Assembly (NCBI GenBank): GCA_037976565.1 | Contig: CP137668.1 | Location: 31,668,264-31,732,263 of the forward strand | Source: Mesocentrotus franciscanus | Taxonomy: Eukaryota; Echinodermata; Echinoidea; Camarodonta; Strongylocentrotidae | Reading direction: 5' to 3' | Length of the DNA: 64,000 nt | Part shown: in pieces, positions 48,131-61,000 of the stretch | Layout of the letters: every line of letters begins with the position of its first letter | How positions within the stretch are numbered: position 1 is the first letter of the stretch | Notes under the pieces: generated by a model | Databases searched by the model: none | Told to the model about the DNA's origin: nothing | What the model saw: only the letters and a program-made list of their open reading frames with translations | Position numbers and translations under genes: made by a program

Positions 48131-49130
48131 TAGGTTTTCCCGCCCAATTTCATCAGAGTTGCATTCGAATTCATGAATAGGCGTTCAAGTTCGAACGCTT
48201 TTCGTCAAGTCTCTGCTCTCATGGTTCATTTTCATTCTTTGAGCATTCAACTTCGTTTTATATCATTCCTTTTAAATTTTATTTCATTCAATTTAGAGAG
48301 AAATCCATTCAATTTAGTGACGCGAAGTTGTCATTCAATTTCGCGCCAGCTGGATAGACGTTCAATTTCGTCCTTAATACCAATTTCAATTTCATTTGTT
48401 GGCACACATCTTCGCACTTTGAACGTTCGAATTAAATTAACATACACAAGTTCTGTAGTTCTATGTAATTCTTACCGCAATTTGTTCACGTCATATTTAC
48501 CCTCTTTCACTGTTTTCAATTATATAATTTCATTTTCATTTTAAACTTCCATAATGTTTATTTTAATCATATTATATATATTTCTTTTCTTTCTAATCTT
48601 CTCTTCGAGTTTCAATTTATTCCCTAGCAGTATGGATATAACACTTACAGAATGGTTATAACTCATAATTTTGTTACATGTAAGTAAGTACTTATCATGT
48701 ACTTACTTACGTTATTATCATGTAAGATATTTCAATATAAGGCAAAGGTCCCATTTCAAAGTACATAAAGTTTGCATAATTTATTCAAACAGATGCAGAT
48801 TGCAAAGAACTTAAACAGTTATAAAAAAAATTTAAAAAAAGACTGCCCAAATGCTATAAATGATTGCCTATTCGTGAAATTGATTACCTTAACGTTCATC
48901 AGGGCGGTGCAGGTACGAATTTGAATGCATTTATGTGCATTTTTAATTTGAACGCGCTTTTTACACGTTTATGTGAGAAACTCATGAAATCGCATGCTAA
49001 TACAATTAAATTGAATGAACTAGTTAGCTTTTTGAATGTTGATCTCGGTGATCATTCAAATTCGCTCGAAATTGAATGATCGCATTGTTAAATCGGATGC
49101 AACTCTGATGAAATTGGGCGGGAAAACCTA
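48131..49130. mobile_element. ~1-kb non-autonomous element with TAGGTTTTCCCGCCC termini
   Basis: Left TAGGTTTTCCCGCCCAATTT (continuing CATCAGAGTTGCAT) and right AAATTGGGCGGGAAAACCTA are perfect inverted repeats over about 34 bp. Flanking TAATA on both sides may be the target duplication (a TA duplication is also compatible). The interior is filled with CATTCAATTTCG/GAATTGAATG words in both orientations. No transposase. Confidence 0.85.
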
Positions 49131-49400
49131 TAATAAATAATTTTATTTAATTCCACCTCACTACTTCTCACGTATAAGTATTCTTTTACAAATTTATAAA
49201 ATTTTCCCGTTGCTACGGTTCAATTGCAATAATGTTTTTTAATCGCGCATATAAGACCAGTTTTATAACATTATCATATAGCTGTCAAAATTGTTAACTC
49301 TGTTCCTAAGTTAAGGCGTAATAAAAAATGACGAGACAACGTTAATGTATGCAGAATTGTAAACACGGATTGGGAATGCAAGGTGGTTCATACATGTATG
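49131..49400. other. Intergenic, nothing recognised
   Basis: AT-rich. Confidence 0.5.
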
Positions 49401-49407
49401 GAGAGAA

Positions 49408-49500
49408 ACCGTGGGAGCTAAAGAGACAAAGAGAAAGTAAGAGAGGGAGAGAGAAGAAGGAGAGAAAGTGATACAGAGAGAAAGAGAGAGAGATAGGGTG
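49408..49500. repeat. GA-rich microsatellite
   Basis: GAGAGA-dominated purine run. Confidence 0.85.
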
Positions 49501-50797
49501 AGTGAGTGTGGAGCGCGTGTGAGTGTCTACGTGTGTTTTTGTGCGTGAACTCTTTGATGCAAACATAGCTATCACGGAGACATTATTGATCAAGAAGAGC
49601 TTTATTCACGTCGTTGTCATGGTATTACTTAGATGTCAGACCCGAGGTCACCATTTGTCATTATTGTATGTACCTAACCTAAATTATGAATAATCTTATG
49701 ATTAGATTCAATACAGTGACTTGACATCTTTTAATATCCGTGTCTTTGGTCCTATACAACATTGATGGTTGCTTTACAACATCTAGGTACATGATGCACC
49801 CACATTTCATTTCATTTATTTCACTCTCTTTTAAAAAACATCAAAACTGAGTATATACATGTTTGTTCATTATCAGCATAAGATAAAAGGAGGTGGGAAT
49901 CATGAAATCCAAAACATGATATTACAATATCTAACCCGTTTTGACGAAGAGAGGAGTGAAAGTGGGAATAATCTAACTTTCTCTTAATATGTTAATGAAA
50001 AACGAATGAAAAACATTTAAAATGTCATTGAATTTTGCTCTTTTTTTGGCATTTTTGAAATTCAGCTACTGTGGAAACTAGCTAACGAATATGTTGTTTA
50101 TGAAGCCATTAAAACTCTTGAACTATTCAAATGTTCAGTGTATACTATTACTCACACCATATATTATAGTTATGTGAATCTTCAGTCTTTAATTAACCTT
50201 CTACTTGTCACTCTAGTGAATTGGCACATTCGCTGGCTTACCACGTGTGTCAATCGACGTTGACAGTATATAGGTAATACCCAACAATATGATTAACACA
50301 GTGCGCTATAATGCTGATGTAGTAACCTATTTCCTGCTTCAATGTGATCTTAAAGGCAGGGTATTTTTCCGACATTGCTACCACTGTGTAATGTATTTTC
50401 AATTGCGCCATCTTTCGGTGAAGACGTACATAGATCCATTTCCGGTGCCTGCACCCAAGCATCATCACGGGTTGGTGATGAAATTGATGATGTATTGTGG
50501 GACATGACTGTCGACACATCGGGACATTGTGAGCAGCAAATGGCTGTATACGTTAAATTGAAGTGTCAGTAGAATAGCCTGTCTTTAAATTGCTGTTATA
50601 TTACATAAGCAATATGATCAAAGAATTTGTCGATATGTTTATTTCCAGAAGGAAAAGTGACTCAATAGCATTTTATATGCATTTCATTCTTCATGAACAG
50701 AAAGACTCTACCGAACTACCCCTGAACATGTATTAAATACTGGTTGGAAATCAATGTCATCGGATTAGAGGTCGATAAAAGGCCACATGAGACTACA
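49501..50797. other. Upstream region of the Ly6/PAN gene
   Basis: AT-rich. TTTCATTTCATTTATTTC near 49805 resembles a retroposon tail. No TATA box could be tied to the gene. The frame upstream of the chosen ATG is open back to an alternative ATG at 50744. Confidence 0.4.
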
Positions 50798-50851
50798 ATG
50801 GAACTCGGGCATCGTGCAAACACAAACCTCGGCAGTCTGCTGACAATTTGC
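50798..50851 (+). CDS. Ly6/PAN gene exon 1 (start of signal peptide)
   Basis: Eighteen codons, MELGHRANTNLGSLLTIC, end in phase 0 at a strong donor TGC|GTGAGT. A second in-frame ATG at 50744 would add 18 residues; the shorter start places the charged n-region closer to the hydrophobic stretch. Assigned to this gene by phase and by the hydrophobic continuity into exon 2, not by homology, so this is the least certain exon. Confidence 0.5.
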
Positions 50852-53800
50852 GTGAGTAAAATCATACAAAATAATGTTATATGTATAATTCTCGGTGTCA
50901 GTCAGTCGTGGTTTCTTCAAAAGATTTTTGTTTATCTTCTGCCATTGAATTCATTTGTGTTTGCAAGAGTCACTTTGTTTGAATCTATATGTGCATTGCA
51001 GATGTCAAATGGATTTCGAGCAGGGGCGGCGATTTCTTTTCATGACCGGGGGGAGGACGAAATGCGAGGGACGAGGGAGCAGTGGCGTAATGAGCAAAAA
51101 CGATTTGGGGAATCTGCATCACCACCACTCTAACATGTTACAGGCCCCGCGGAACGTTTTTCAAAGTGGGGTGGGGCTAAAGTATTTACGAGCAGGTAGA
51201 GCAAAGCGAGCGAAGCAAGTGGAGCGTAAATTGGCGCGGGGTCCAGGGCAGCGCCCCGGTGTGGGTCAAAAGGCGGAGCCCCATGAAGCTCAGGGGTTTT
51301 AGGCATTTAATTACGGTCAGATGAGCATTCAGAGGCCCGCCTTAGGACTCCAGGGGGGTGTTTCACAAAGATCCTAAGTTGAACTTATCTCTAAGTTGGA
51401 CTTAACAATTATGGAAAGCCGTTAGCATCTATGAAAATATTTTGTACAAGTTATTTTAAAAGGCATAAAAAGTTGATTCAAATCATTCATATTTTCTATT
51501 TATCAAGGAGATTTCATGTTCTTGATGTGGAATTAATAAAAAGTCTAAAATACTTGAATTTTTGCTTTTGAATATATTTTATTTTAAGGCTACAAATTGC
51601 TCTCCATAATATTTAAGTCCAACTTAGAGATAAGTTCAACTTAGGATCTTTGTGAAACACCCCTGATGAGGTCAAGGGGGCGGAGCCCTCGGAAGCTCAG
51701 GGGTTTTAGGCATTTAATAACGGTCAGATGAGCATATTTTGATACATTATTTGGTGACACTGGCAGGTCACTTGGAGTGGGGTCCAGGGGCGGAGCCCCC
51801 AGAAGCTCAGGGCTTTTAGGCATTAAATCACGATCAGATAAGCATCCAGGGGCCCGCCTTATAGGGCCCTGGTGGGGTCCAGGGGGGCGGGGCCCCTGGA
51901 AGCTCAGGGGTTTTATGCACTTATTAAGGTCAGATGAGCAAGCAGGGGTCCGCCTTAGGGCCCTTGCTGGGGTCTAGGCGGCAGAGCCCCCGGAAGCCCA
52001 GGGGAAAAAAAAGCATTTGTAATTCACTGCTATCGAATTAAAAATAAACCACGTTTGAACTTACCCCAAGCCCCCCGCCCCCCATCAGTACGCCAGTGCG
52101 AGGGAGCATAGTGAACGAGGGGGGCGAAGGTGACGGAAGTGACTATATACCCCCCTCACAGGTTTTTGAAGATTTGTTGTATTAACAAATTACATTCCTT
52201 AGAAAAACTAAAGGATAAAAATAAGCAATATACTTTTTTCACACTTTAATTTTGTACAATATTTACTTGTACATTTTGAGGATATTGTGCGAGGGAGCGT
52301 AGCGACCGAGCGAGAAGATTTTGCATTTTCATTAGTCTTAACGCTGCACTCTTGGGCCCTCCAGAGCCTAAAAGTGTGTTGCAGTCTTCAGTCAGTATTT
52401 GCTATACATTTTTTTTGTGCACATTTTTAAAAATAATTTTCCGGGGGAGGACGATCCCCCCTAATAAAATTGAGGGGGGACGTGTCCCCGTCCCCCGGAT
52501 CGCCGCCCCTGATTTCGAGGCTAAGCTAGGATAAACGCCACAAACTTGCTAACCTAAAAAGGGATTTTTTTTTTTTCTTTCTTTTCTTTCCTTATTTTCC
52601 CTCCTACTATTCATACACGCCATCTATCAATGAGATTACATTCCAAATATGGTCTCAATACTCTCTGTTTTTTTCCATAGAGAATTGCTGTGGTCATACA
52701 AGTTCTAAGTTGGGGCTATGTTTGCTCTGGTAAGTACTTAGAGTATTTACTTATTTTTAAAAGTCATATACCACCATCATGACCACCGGAATTTAGGTTA
52801 ATGAAAGGTATACGCATTGATCGAGGCTGTGTGTGATCCTGCAATATTGCTGTCCAACTTATGCATCCATTATCATTTTGAATGGATGCAAATACATTTT
52901 TGTATCGATCACTTAAAAGTGTGTGTAGGTGTGTGTGGGTAGGTGTGATATGTGGGTGTTAGTAACAACCTGAAATATGACAAAAATGCTATATTTTTCT
53001 ACAAAAATAAATAAAAACCTGTCATCTCTTCTGATTCTTAGGATATCACATTTTCTTTCTTTTTTCCTTACAGTTTGAGGTCCTAAAATCTTTAGCAAAC
53101 TATCACCAGAATGCGTAATATATTTATAAGTATTTTTATTGGGAAAGTAGAAACAAAAGTAGCCTGAGATAGGAGAGAGCGAAAAAGAAGGAGAGAGGGG
53201 AGGGAGAGAGGGGAAGAGAGGGAGAGAAAGGGGAAGGAGAAAGGGAGAGGTTTGGAAGGGTGGGGATGTAGAATGTAGAAGTGTAATGAGACAGAGCGGA
53301 ATACAAAGGGAAGAATACACAGGTCATCAACAAATATGTCACAGACGCTCTTGTGACAAGGCAAATATTTTAGACAGCTAATCAATATATGACATTTTTT
53401 ATGCGACATAATAAAAATTGATAGTGCTTTTTGCTTTCCAATTACTGCTTTTGACGGGCTGGCATATTACGCTAAAATTGTTCCGGATTTATCCAATTAG
53501 ATTTCGAATGGCCATTGCTTTACCTAAAGCGAATCATTTTTTATTTAAATGTATATCATTTAGCCAACATTTTTTTTTTCTTGTAAGTTGTATATACATG
53601 TATATATATATATACAGCACCCTCGCCCCCAGTCAACGTTTGTAGGAATGATACAAAATAATATGTTAATAAAAACCTAAATTCGCCAAAAATTTGATGG
53701 CAAAGTTTCACTTAAATTATATCATAATATGAAAGAGGATGTCATTAATGACACACTTCTGCAAAGATCCCCCCCCCCTCAAACAAAAAATGTGTTTGAA

Positions 53801-56800
53801 GACAAATATTTATAAAAGAATACGTAATTTGGATTTATGTTGTACGCAGAAAACCTAAATTTTGAGTTCTTTCAGCAATATTCGTCTTCAAACACATTTG
53901 ATTTGAAAATCCTTGGAGAAATGTGTCTTAACTGACAACCTCTTTCACATTATGATAAAATTTAAATGAAATTTTGCTATCAAATTTAGATAAATGTTCC
54001 CTTTGTTTCATTCATGTTTTTAGTTATTTATTCAGTCTTCCTGTTTACGAATAGCCCTTTATATATAATCCATTTATTTTGTATAAGTGCTTTATCAGTA
54101 CTATTATGTGCTTCTCATGTTTCCATTTGATTACGTTTCTATATTTATTTTCATTTTGACAGGAATAGAATGCCAGTACTGCGAGACCGTCAACTCATTA
54201 GCCGAATGTGACTCCACTCGAGTATGTGCTTCTAATGAGGTAGAGAGAACATTACTGCTCATCAGCAAAATTCAAGCTTGACATTTTAGAGTGGGGGGAC
54301 GAGCGAAGTAGAGAGAGAGAGAGAGAGAAAGAAAGAGAGAGTGTGTATTTGACATATTTTCTGCTTTATCCAACACATTAAAAAATATTTCCTTTCGAGA
54401 ATGTTTACTTGCGAATACATGGGAATTTAGAGAGGAACAAAATTAATACGGAAATGATTCGTTTGGATACCATTCCATGTGGATTTTCCCGTTTGCCATC
54501 GCAATCAGCGGCGTAGCTATAGAGAAAAGGGGTGGAGGGCACGTGCCCCTATTGAATTGAAAAAAAGGAAGAAAATATTATAAAGATAAATAGGAAGATT
54601 GTGAAGGAGAAGAGGACGAGAAAATAAAACGATAGGACCCCTTCCCTTTCCGCCACCTCCAGATCACTAGCCTTCTACAGTTGCTTTTCATTGTCAATGT
54701 TATTTCGACGCTCCTCCCCCATGATGCCAGTGTCCATTGCTGGGCTCGCGCTACGCCACGGATCATAATATTGTCCGACCTTGTCCGTTTCTATGCCATA
54801 ATTGATTACCTTGGAAAGCAGTTTTTTTACTGAATGTACCTACCCTCTATTTTAAATAAAACTTGAATAAATAAATAAATAAATTGTGCATGCACAGTAA
54901 TTGCAAAATAATTGAACAGCTCTCTATTAGTCCATATAACCCAAACTACACTTTGTAGTTATTAATATTTACATTATTGTCTTGATATGCTTGTTAAATA
55001 CGATTAAAACATATTACACTTGCTCGTCAAACCTATCTTTCATGAAATACGATTATTCAATATATCGAATCAGCAAATTTGTGAGAAAATACGACAAATT
55101 TAATACAAACCAAAGTTTAATCGAATTGCCAGTTCTATCAAAAGGCCAAGCGGCGTAATTGTAATAACAACGGTTCTAGGACAATTACCCCTTGGACAAT
55201 CACCCCCGGCCAATTACCAGAGGGACAATTACTCCCCAAGGACAATTACCGCCTTGGACAATTATCCCCTTAAATAACCCCTTGACAATCACCACTCCCC
55301 CAGGATAATTACCCCCTGAAAAAAGTTCTGTTTTTATTAAATCCAACATCAGGGTAGACCCCTTTAATGAACGGGGGTAATTGTCCTCGGGGTCGGGAGT
55401 AATTGTCCTCGGGGGGTAATTGTCTACGGGGGTAATTGACCTAGGGGGGTAATTTCGGGGTAATTGTTCTCGGGGATGGTTGTCCTCGGGGGATTTCCGG
55501 GGGTTTATGGTCCGTGATTGGGTATATGGTCATCGATTGGATGGTTGGTTGGGGCTTTAAATGGTTTAATTTTTTGGAATAAATAATTGATTGTATACTA
55601 GTGGTACGTACGTTGGGCCGACATGTACTATGGTTGGGAATGAAATGGATGGTTGGTTGGGCTAGAAATGTCTCGATTTGTTGTTAAAAATGTTAGAATA
55701 TATTCGCAGGTATAGGGCCAAAATGTACTGATGGTTGGTTGGTTGGGCTAGACATGGATGGTTGGTTGGGCTAGAAATGTTTCAAATTGTTTTGTATAAA
55801 TGTTAGAATATATTCGCAGGTATAGGGCCAAAATGTACTTATGGTTGGTTGCCCAGGGGTCTCAGTCATATAAAAAAAAACTGTAAGCATGCGTGACCAG
55901 GCGTGCCGGAACAGTTTGGGATGGGGTGAAACATTCCAGGGGGCTCACCTTTCAGAGCCAGTGGCGTAATGAGCAAAAACTTTTTTTTGGGGGGGGGGCA
56001 GAAGAAAAATCTGAATCACCACAACTCTTACATGTTACATGCAGGCCCCGCTGAGCGTTTTTCAAAGTGGAGGTTAGGGACTTTTAGATTTGCTCGACGA
56101 GAACGTGGACTGTTACGTGGACATCCTTTTAAGGCAATGTGACGTCCTTTTAAGGCACTGCCGGGCACTGACAACTTGCCTTAAAAGGACGTCACATTGC
56201 CTTAAAGGATGTCACAGCTAGCAGTCCACGTTCTCGTCGTGCAAATCTAAAAGTCCCTACTAACGATCAGGTAGAGCGTAGCGAGCGAAGCGAGTGGAGC
56301 AAAATTGGCGTGGGGTCCAGGAGCTTTGCCCCGGCGGGGTCAACGGGCGGAGCCCCCGGAAGCCCAGGGGTTTGGGCATTAAATTACGGTCAGATAAGCA
56401 TATTTAGATACCTTATTTGTGACACTGGTAGGTCACTAATTGGCGTGGGGTCCAGGGGGCTGAGCATCATGAAGTTCAGGGGTTTTAGGCATTTGATTAC
56501 GGTCAGATGAGCATATTTTGATACCTCATTTGTGACACTGGCAGATCACTCATTCTTTCTTTCTCTCTATTTTTCCTTTTTCGCTTAACATACTTTTTTC
56601 AAAAAAGTGAGGGGGAGGGGACTCTAGCCTCCGAGCCCCGCCGTTCTGCAGGCCCTGACATGAAGGCTTCTAAATAAGCATATTTTTTGCCTGACAGTAA
56701 ATTTGGGAATTTGTAATTTTCCAACAAACGCATAAAAAAGTATAATTTACAACAAAAAATAGAAAAATCCCGGAAAATCATGTCATTTCAGCAACATTTG

Positions 56801-57871
56801 TAAATCACTGGTATCGAATTAGAAATAGACCACGTTTAAATTTCATTTAGGGGGCAACTGCCCCCCATCAATTAGCCCGTGTTCAGGGGCTTCAAATGTT
56901 TCAATTTGTTTTTTATAAATGTTTGAATATACATGTATATTTCGCAGGTTGGGCGGAAATGTATTAATGGTCGGTTGGGTGGGCTAGAAATGGATGGTTG
57001 GTCGGGCTGGAAAAACTTGGTTGGTTGGGCTAGAAGTATTATTTGTCTGCGGTACGATTGTATAGCAGGCAATGTTGTTTGTATTGTTAATGAATGCATA
57101 CTTGGGTCCGGGGCCGTTGCCCCGGTGGAATGTAATTGCATAGGCAGCTCGTACAGGTGTGCGAGCTTCCGCCGTGGAGACTAGGGCGTGGCATTAATTC
57201 GTGTGTAGTTGAATCATTCTAGCTTGCTCTTTCAACAAGACAACTTTTATTTACAATGAAAGTGCTACGTTTTATGTTATGTTACGACGCGGGTCATAAG
57301 GTTTTCCAGAGTTTGTATTCTCGTTGAGTTTTACCTCTGGTTTTTAACCCTGGGCCATGTGCGGTCCAGTTTCCTGAAGGAAACGAGAAAAAATGTTATT
57401 TATACGGAATAGACGGCCGGCTCCCAGTAGTCGTTGTCAGGCTATCCCACAATAACTGAAGTGGGTTATTGTGTTATTTGTTTGTATTGGGAGTCAAGAA
57501 GGATGACAGGAATGAAATGCATCAATAAGATGTGAAGTTATAGGACAGACTGGATGGTTGGTTGGGGTTGAATTTTTCATTTTTTAATATTTCGATTAAA
57601 CACACGATGTGCATCTGACGTCAGTACCCTTTGTACGGTCGGTAGTCAATGATATTAAATTAGCATGATCATGGGATTGCCACTCTATTACTCACAAGTT
57701 AGGTGTCAAATCATATCAAATGTTGGTATTTTCAAACGTTAACTTTTAGAAATATAGACATTTTCGATTAAAGCATTTCGAGAAAAAAGCAAAAAATATA
57801 GTATTAACAGTAATACTATTATAATGATAATAAAAAATAAAAATGATAATAATAAGAACCATAACAACAAC

Positions 57872-57912
<41 letters not shown>

Positions 57913-57971
57913 TAATAATGTTAAAGATAATAACAATGAAACTAATGATACTAGTAATAATAATATTAATA

Positions 57972-58028
<57 letters not shown>

Positions 58029-61000
58029 TAAGGAGAGACAGTGTGGATAGAAAGGAATGGAAAAGGAAAGAGGGACAACTGACATTATTTTAATTGTATG
58101 GAATCATTCAACTGATATTAATCCTAGAAAATAAAAGAATTAATAAATGAATAACAGTAGAATAATAAGCAGCGGGGGATCAGAGAAGTATGGGAGAGAC
58201 CGAGGGAGACAGATATTAAGACAAAAAATGAAAAAGAAAAAGAAAAAAATTATTTCAAGTGGATGACACCACACAAAAGATATGATAATGCTGTAAAAAG
58301 AGACATCAAAACTATATAACAAGAAGCTTGTTTAATCTTAAATAATTTTAATTGATTAGCTATATAAGCATCTCAATGGACAACATTTTTTCCCACTTTT
58401 ATGATACTCTTTTTTTCCTAGATAAATAATATTTTAAGATGGTATTATGAGCATAATAACGACACTGTTATAATACTCTGTTTTCCTCGATAAATAACAT
58501 TTTTAAGACGGTATAATGAGCATGATAATGACACTTTTATTATACTCTTTTTTCCTAGATAAATAACTTTTTAAGATGGTATTATGAGCAAGATAATGAC
58601 ACTATCATAATACTCGTTTTCCTAGATTAATAACATTTTAAGAGTGCATTATGGGCATAATAATGACAACCGAAAGAAAAAATTACATAATGGCATTAAA
58701 TTATTTTCGTCAACGGACCATGGATGAAATGGACCTCAAGTCTAATGCCCTGTGGCCAAAAATATTTCAGGTTTTTTCAGATTAGGACCTTAAAGTTAGG
58801 GACAGCTTTGCTGCAGTGGTTGTCGGTTGTAGCAGCACTATAAATGTGAATCCGATGATCGGGATAATTAAACGCGGTTAAAGACATCGAACAAGTATTA
58901 AGCGCTATATTAATCCAAAATGAAACTACGAATATTATTAAACGATTGCAGATCTGCAGGACAGAAATTAAAACCCAGGCTACCTCGACGTATCGGATGT
59001 ACTGCCAGCAAGATCAAGCGTGTCTCAATGAACAGAAGAGTTCCGAACAACAGTGCACAGGGGTAGCTGGGTCTGTTTGCGTCACCTGCTGTGATACGGA
59101 CCTCTGCAACGCCCCAACCCCGACCCCCTGCAGCCGCAGCCGCCACTACTAAACCGCCAACATCTACAGATGCCGCCACAACAGTGACAGAAGCAGCGAC
59201 AACAAAAGCTACAACGACGCAGCCACCTACAAAGCCAAAAGGTAGTTTATATCATGGAAATTGCTATTCCCTTGCAGCACGAATATGAGAATCGTTTAAT
59301 GATTCCTAGTGCACCCAATATTGACGCATCGTCAGTCGATATGCCCGTTGCTAACTTGGACAAGAGGCGCCATTTCGATTAGGCTATTTCCAATGCTAAC
59401 CACACCTGTGAAGAAATTCATAGTGCATGTGCAAATAAATCAAAGCTAGTGGGGTAGTGATGTTTATCCGGGAGCAGTGGATGTCCAGGGGTGGGTGTCC
59501 GGATACGCACTCTCAAATCAGCAAATTGCGCGGCGTGTCACGCACCATTTACTGATACACAATTGTACGTTTCCTTCGACCCATCCGACCCTGGAAGTGA
59601 AATTTCTGCCAGGCATCGTCTACAGGCTACTATAGAAGATATGAGGTCATGGATGCTCATAAATAGGTTGAAATTAAATGAGAGTAAAACAGAGTTGCTT
59701 TTAGTTACTTCTAAGTCGCAGCATCATTTGATCAAGGACCGTAATATACAGATTGGTAACTCCCAGATTCGGGCTGCTCCGTCAGTTCGAAATCTCGGTG
59801 TTATATTTGACGAGAACATGTGCATGGATGGCCACGTGAAGAAGATCTGTCAATCAGTGTATTATAACATCCATAATGATAATAGCATTCGAAAAGTCCT
59901 TGACCATAAGTCTACTGCTCTGCTTATACATGCATTTGTTTTATCTCGATTAGATATTGGCAATGCTCTTCTTTTCAATATTACTTCACGCAATCTTGAC
60001 AAACTTCAACATGCTCAGAATGCAGCTGCCAGGGTTTTATCAGGGACATCTAAATATGATCACATTTCTCCTGTTCTCAAAAAGCTGCACTGGTTGCCAA
60101 TCCGCAAGCGCATATAATTCAAAATCCTTCTCACATGGAAGGCTGTAAACGGATTAGCACCAAACTATTTACAAAACCTTGTTATATCCCTTATACACCA
60201 GCTCGTAGTCTAAGATCATCACACCAGCATCTTCTTAAGATCCCAAAGACACGAGTAGCCTGTGGTAAATGGGCTTTTTCATCTGCAGCACCTTGTCTTT
60301 GGAATAATTGACCATTTAATTTGAGAATCATAACTTCCTTAGAGACCTTTAAATCCAAGCTGAAATCTTTTTAACAATACCTGTACTTGGCACTATGACA
60401 CTCATTTGAACTTTCTCGTCCAAACTTGCTCATTCTTTCTATTTTTCTTGTGCGCCTTGGAATAGCGTTGTCTAGATAGACGGCGTTATACAAATGCCTA
60501 TTATTATTATTATTATTATTATTATTATGTAGTCCTACGTCAGCAATTGACGCCTAGTGTGCAACAGGGGTTTTATGAAGTCGGCAACTTATTAAAGGGC
60601 CCCTCTAATCAAAAAGGGCTTAAATTGAAAAAGAAAGACATGTAGAAGAGTTGTTGACGGAGATTCCGAATATGACAATGATTTTTCTTAGAAATCATCA
60701 ATAATTCAACTCAGACCGCTCAGAAAAAAGCACAGTTTCGGAGCTGTATTGCGCAATAGCATATGCCGTCACTGAATTTAGCGACTGTAATCTCAGATCC
60801 TCATTAAATTCATGCAAGTAATTCACATTATGAATTGATGATGATCATAACGGTCGCTAACTTCACGCACGCCCGCGCACTCGCACCCCATCGTCGGTAT
60901 GCACTTGTATTGTGCAGCGTGCCGTGAAACCTGTGAGAAGGTGCATGCATATTAAATGTCTTCGCTTTTAGGAAAAATACTCCAAAAATGATAAGATAAT

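Larger units (their letters stand above)
51021..52511. mobile_element. Outer hAT-like element in intron 1, perfect 8-bp TSD
   Basis: CAGGGGCGGCGAT at the left and ATCGCCGCCCCTG at the right. ATTTCGAG is duplicated exactly at 51013-51020 and 52512-52519. Carries a GCGAGGGAGCGTAGCGACCG block near 52289. It is split by the inner hAT element at 51080-52098; without it the outer copy is about 470 bp. No transposase. Confidence 0.95.

Noticed and set aside
50744..50797. Upstream in-frame ATG as start of the Ly6/PAN gene
   Set aside because: Adds 18 charged residues before the n-region, which fits a signal peptide less well; cannot be excluded.
57739..58093. Poly-Asn, poly-Tyr and poly-Leu frames
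   Set aside because: Translations of an (AAT)n microsatellite.
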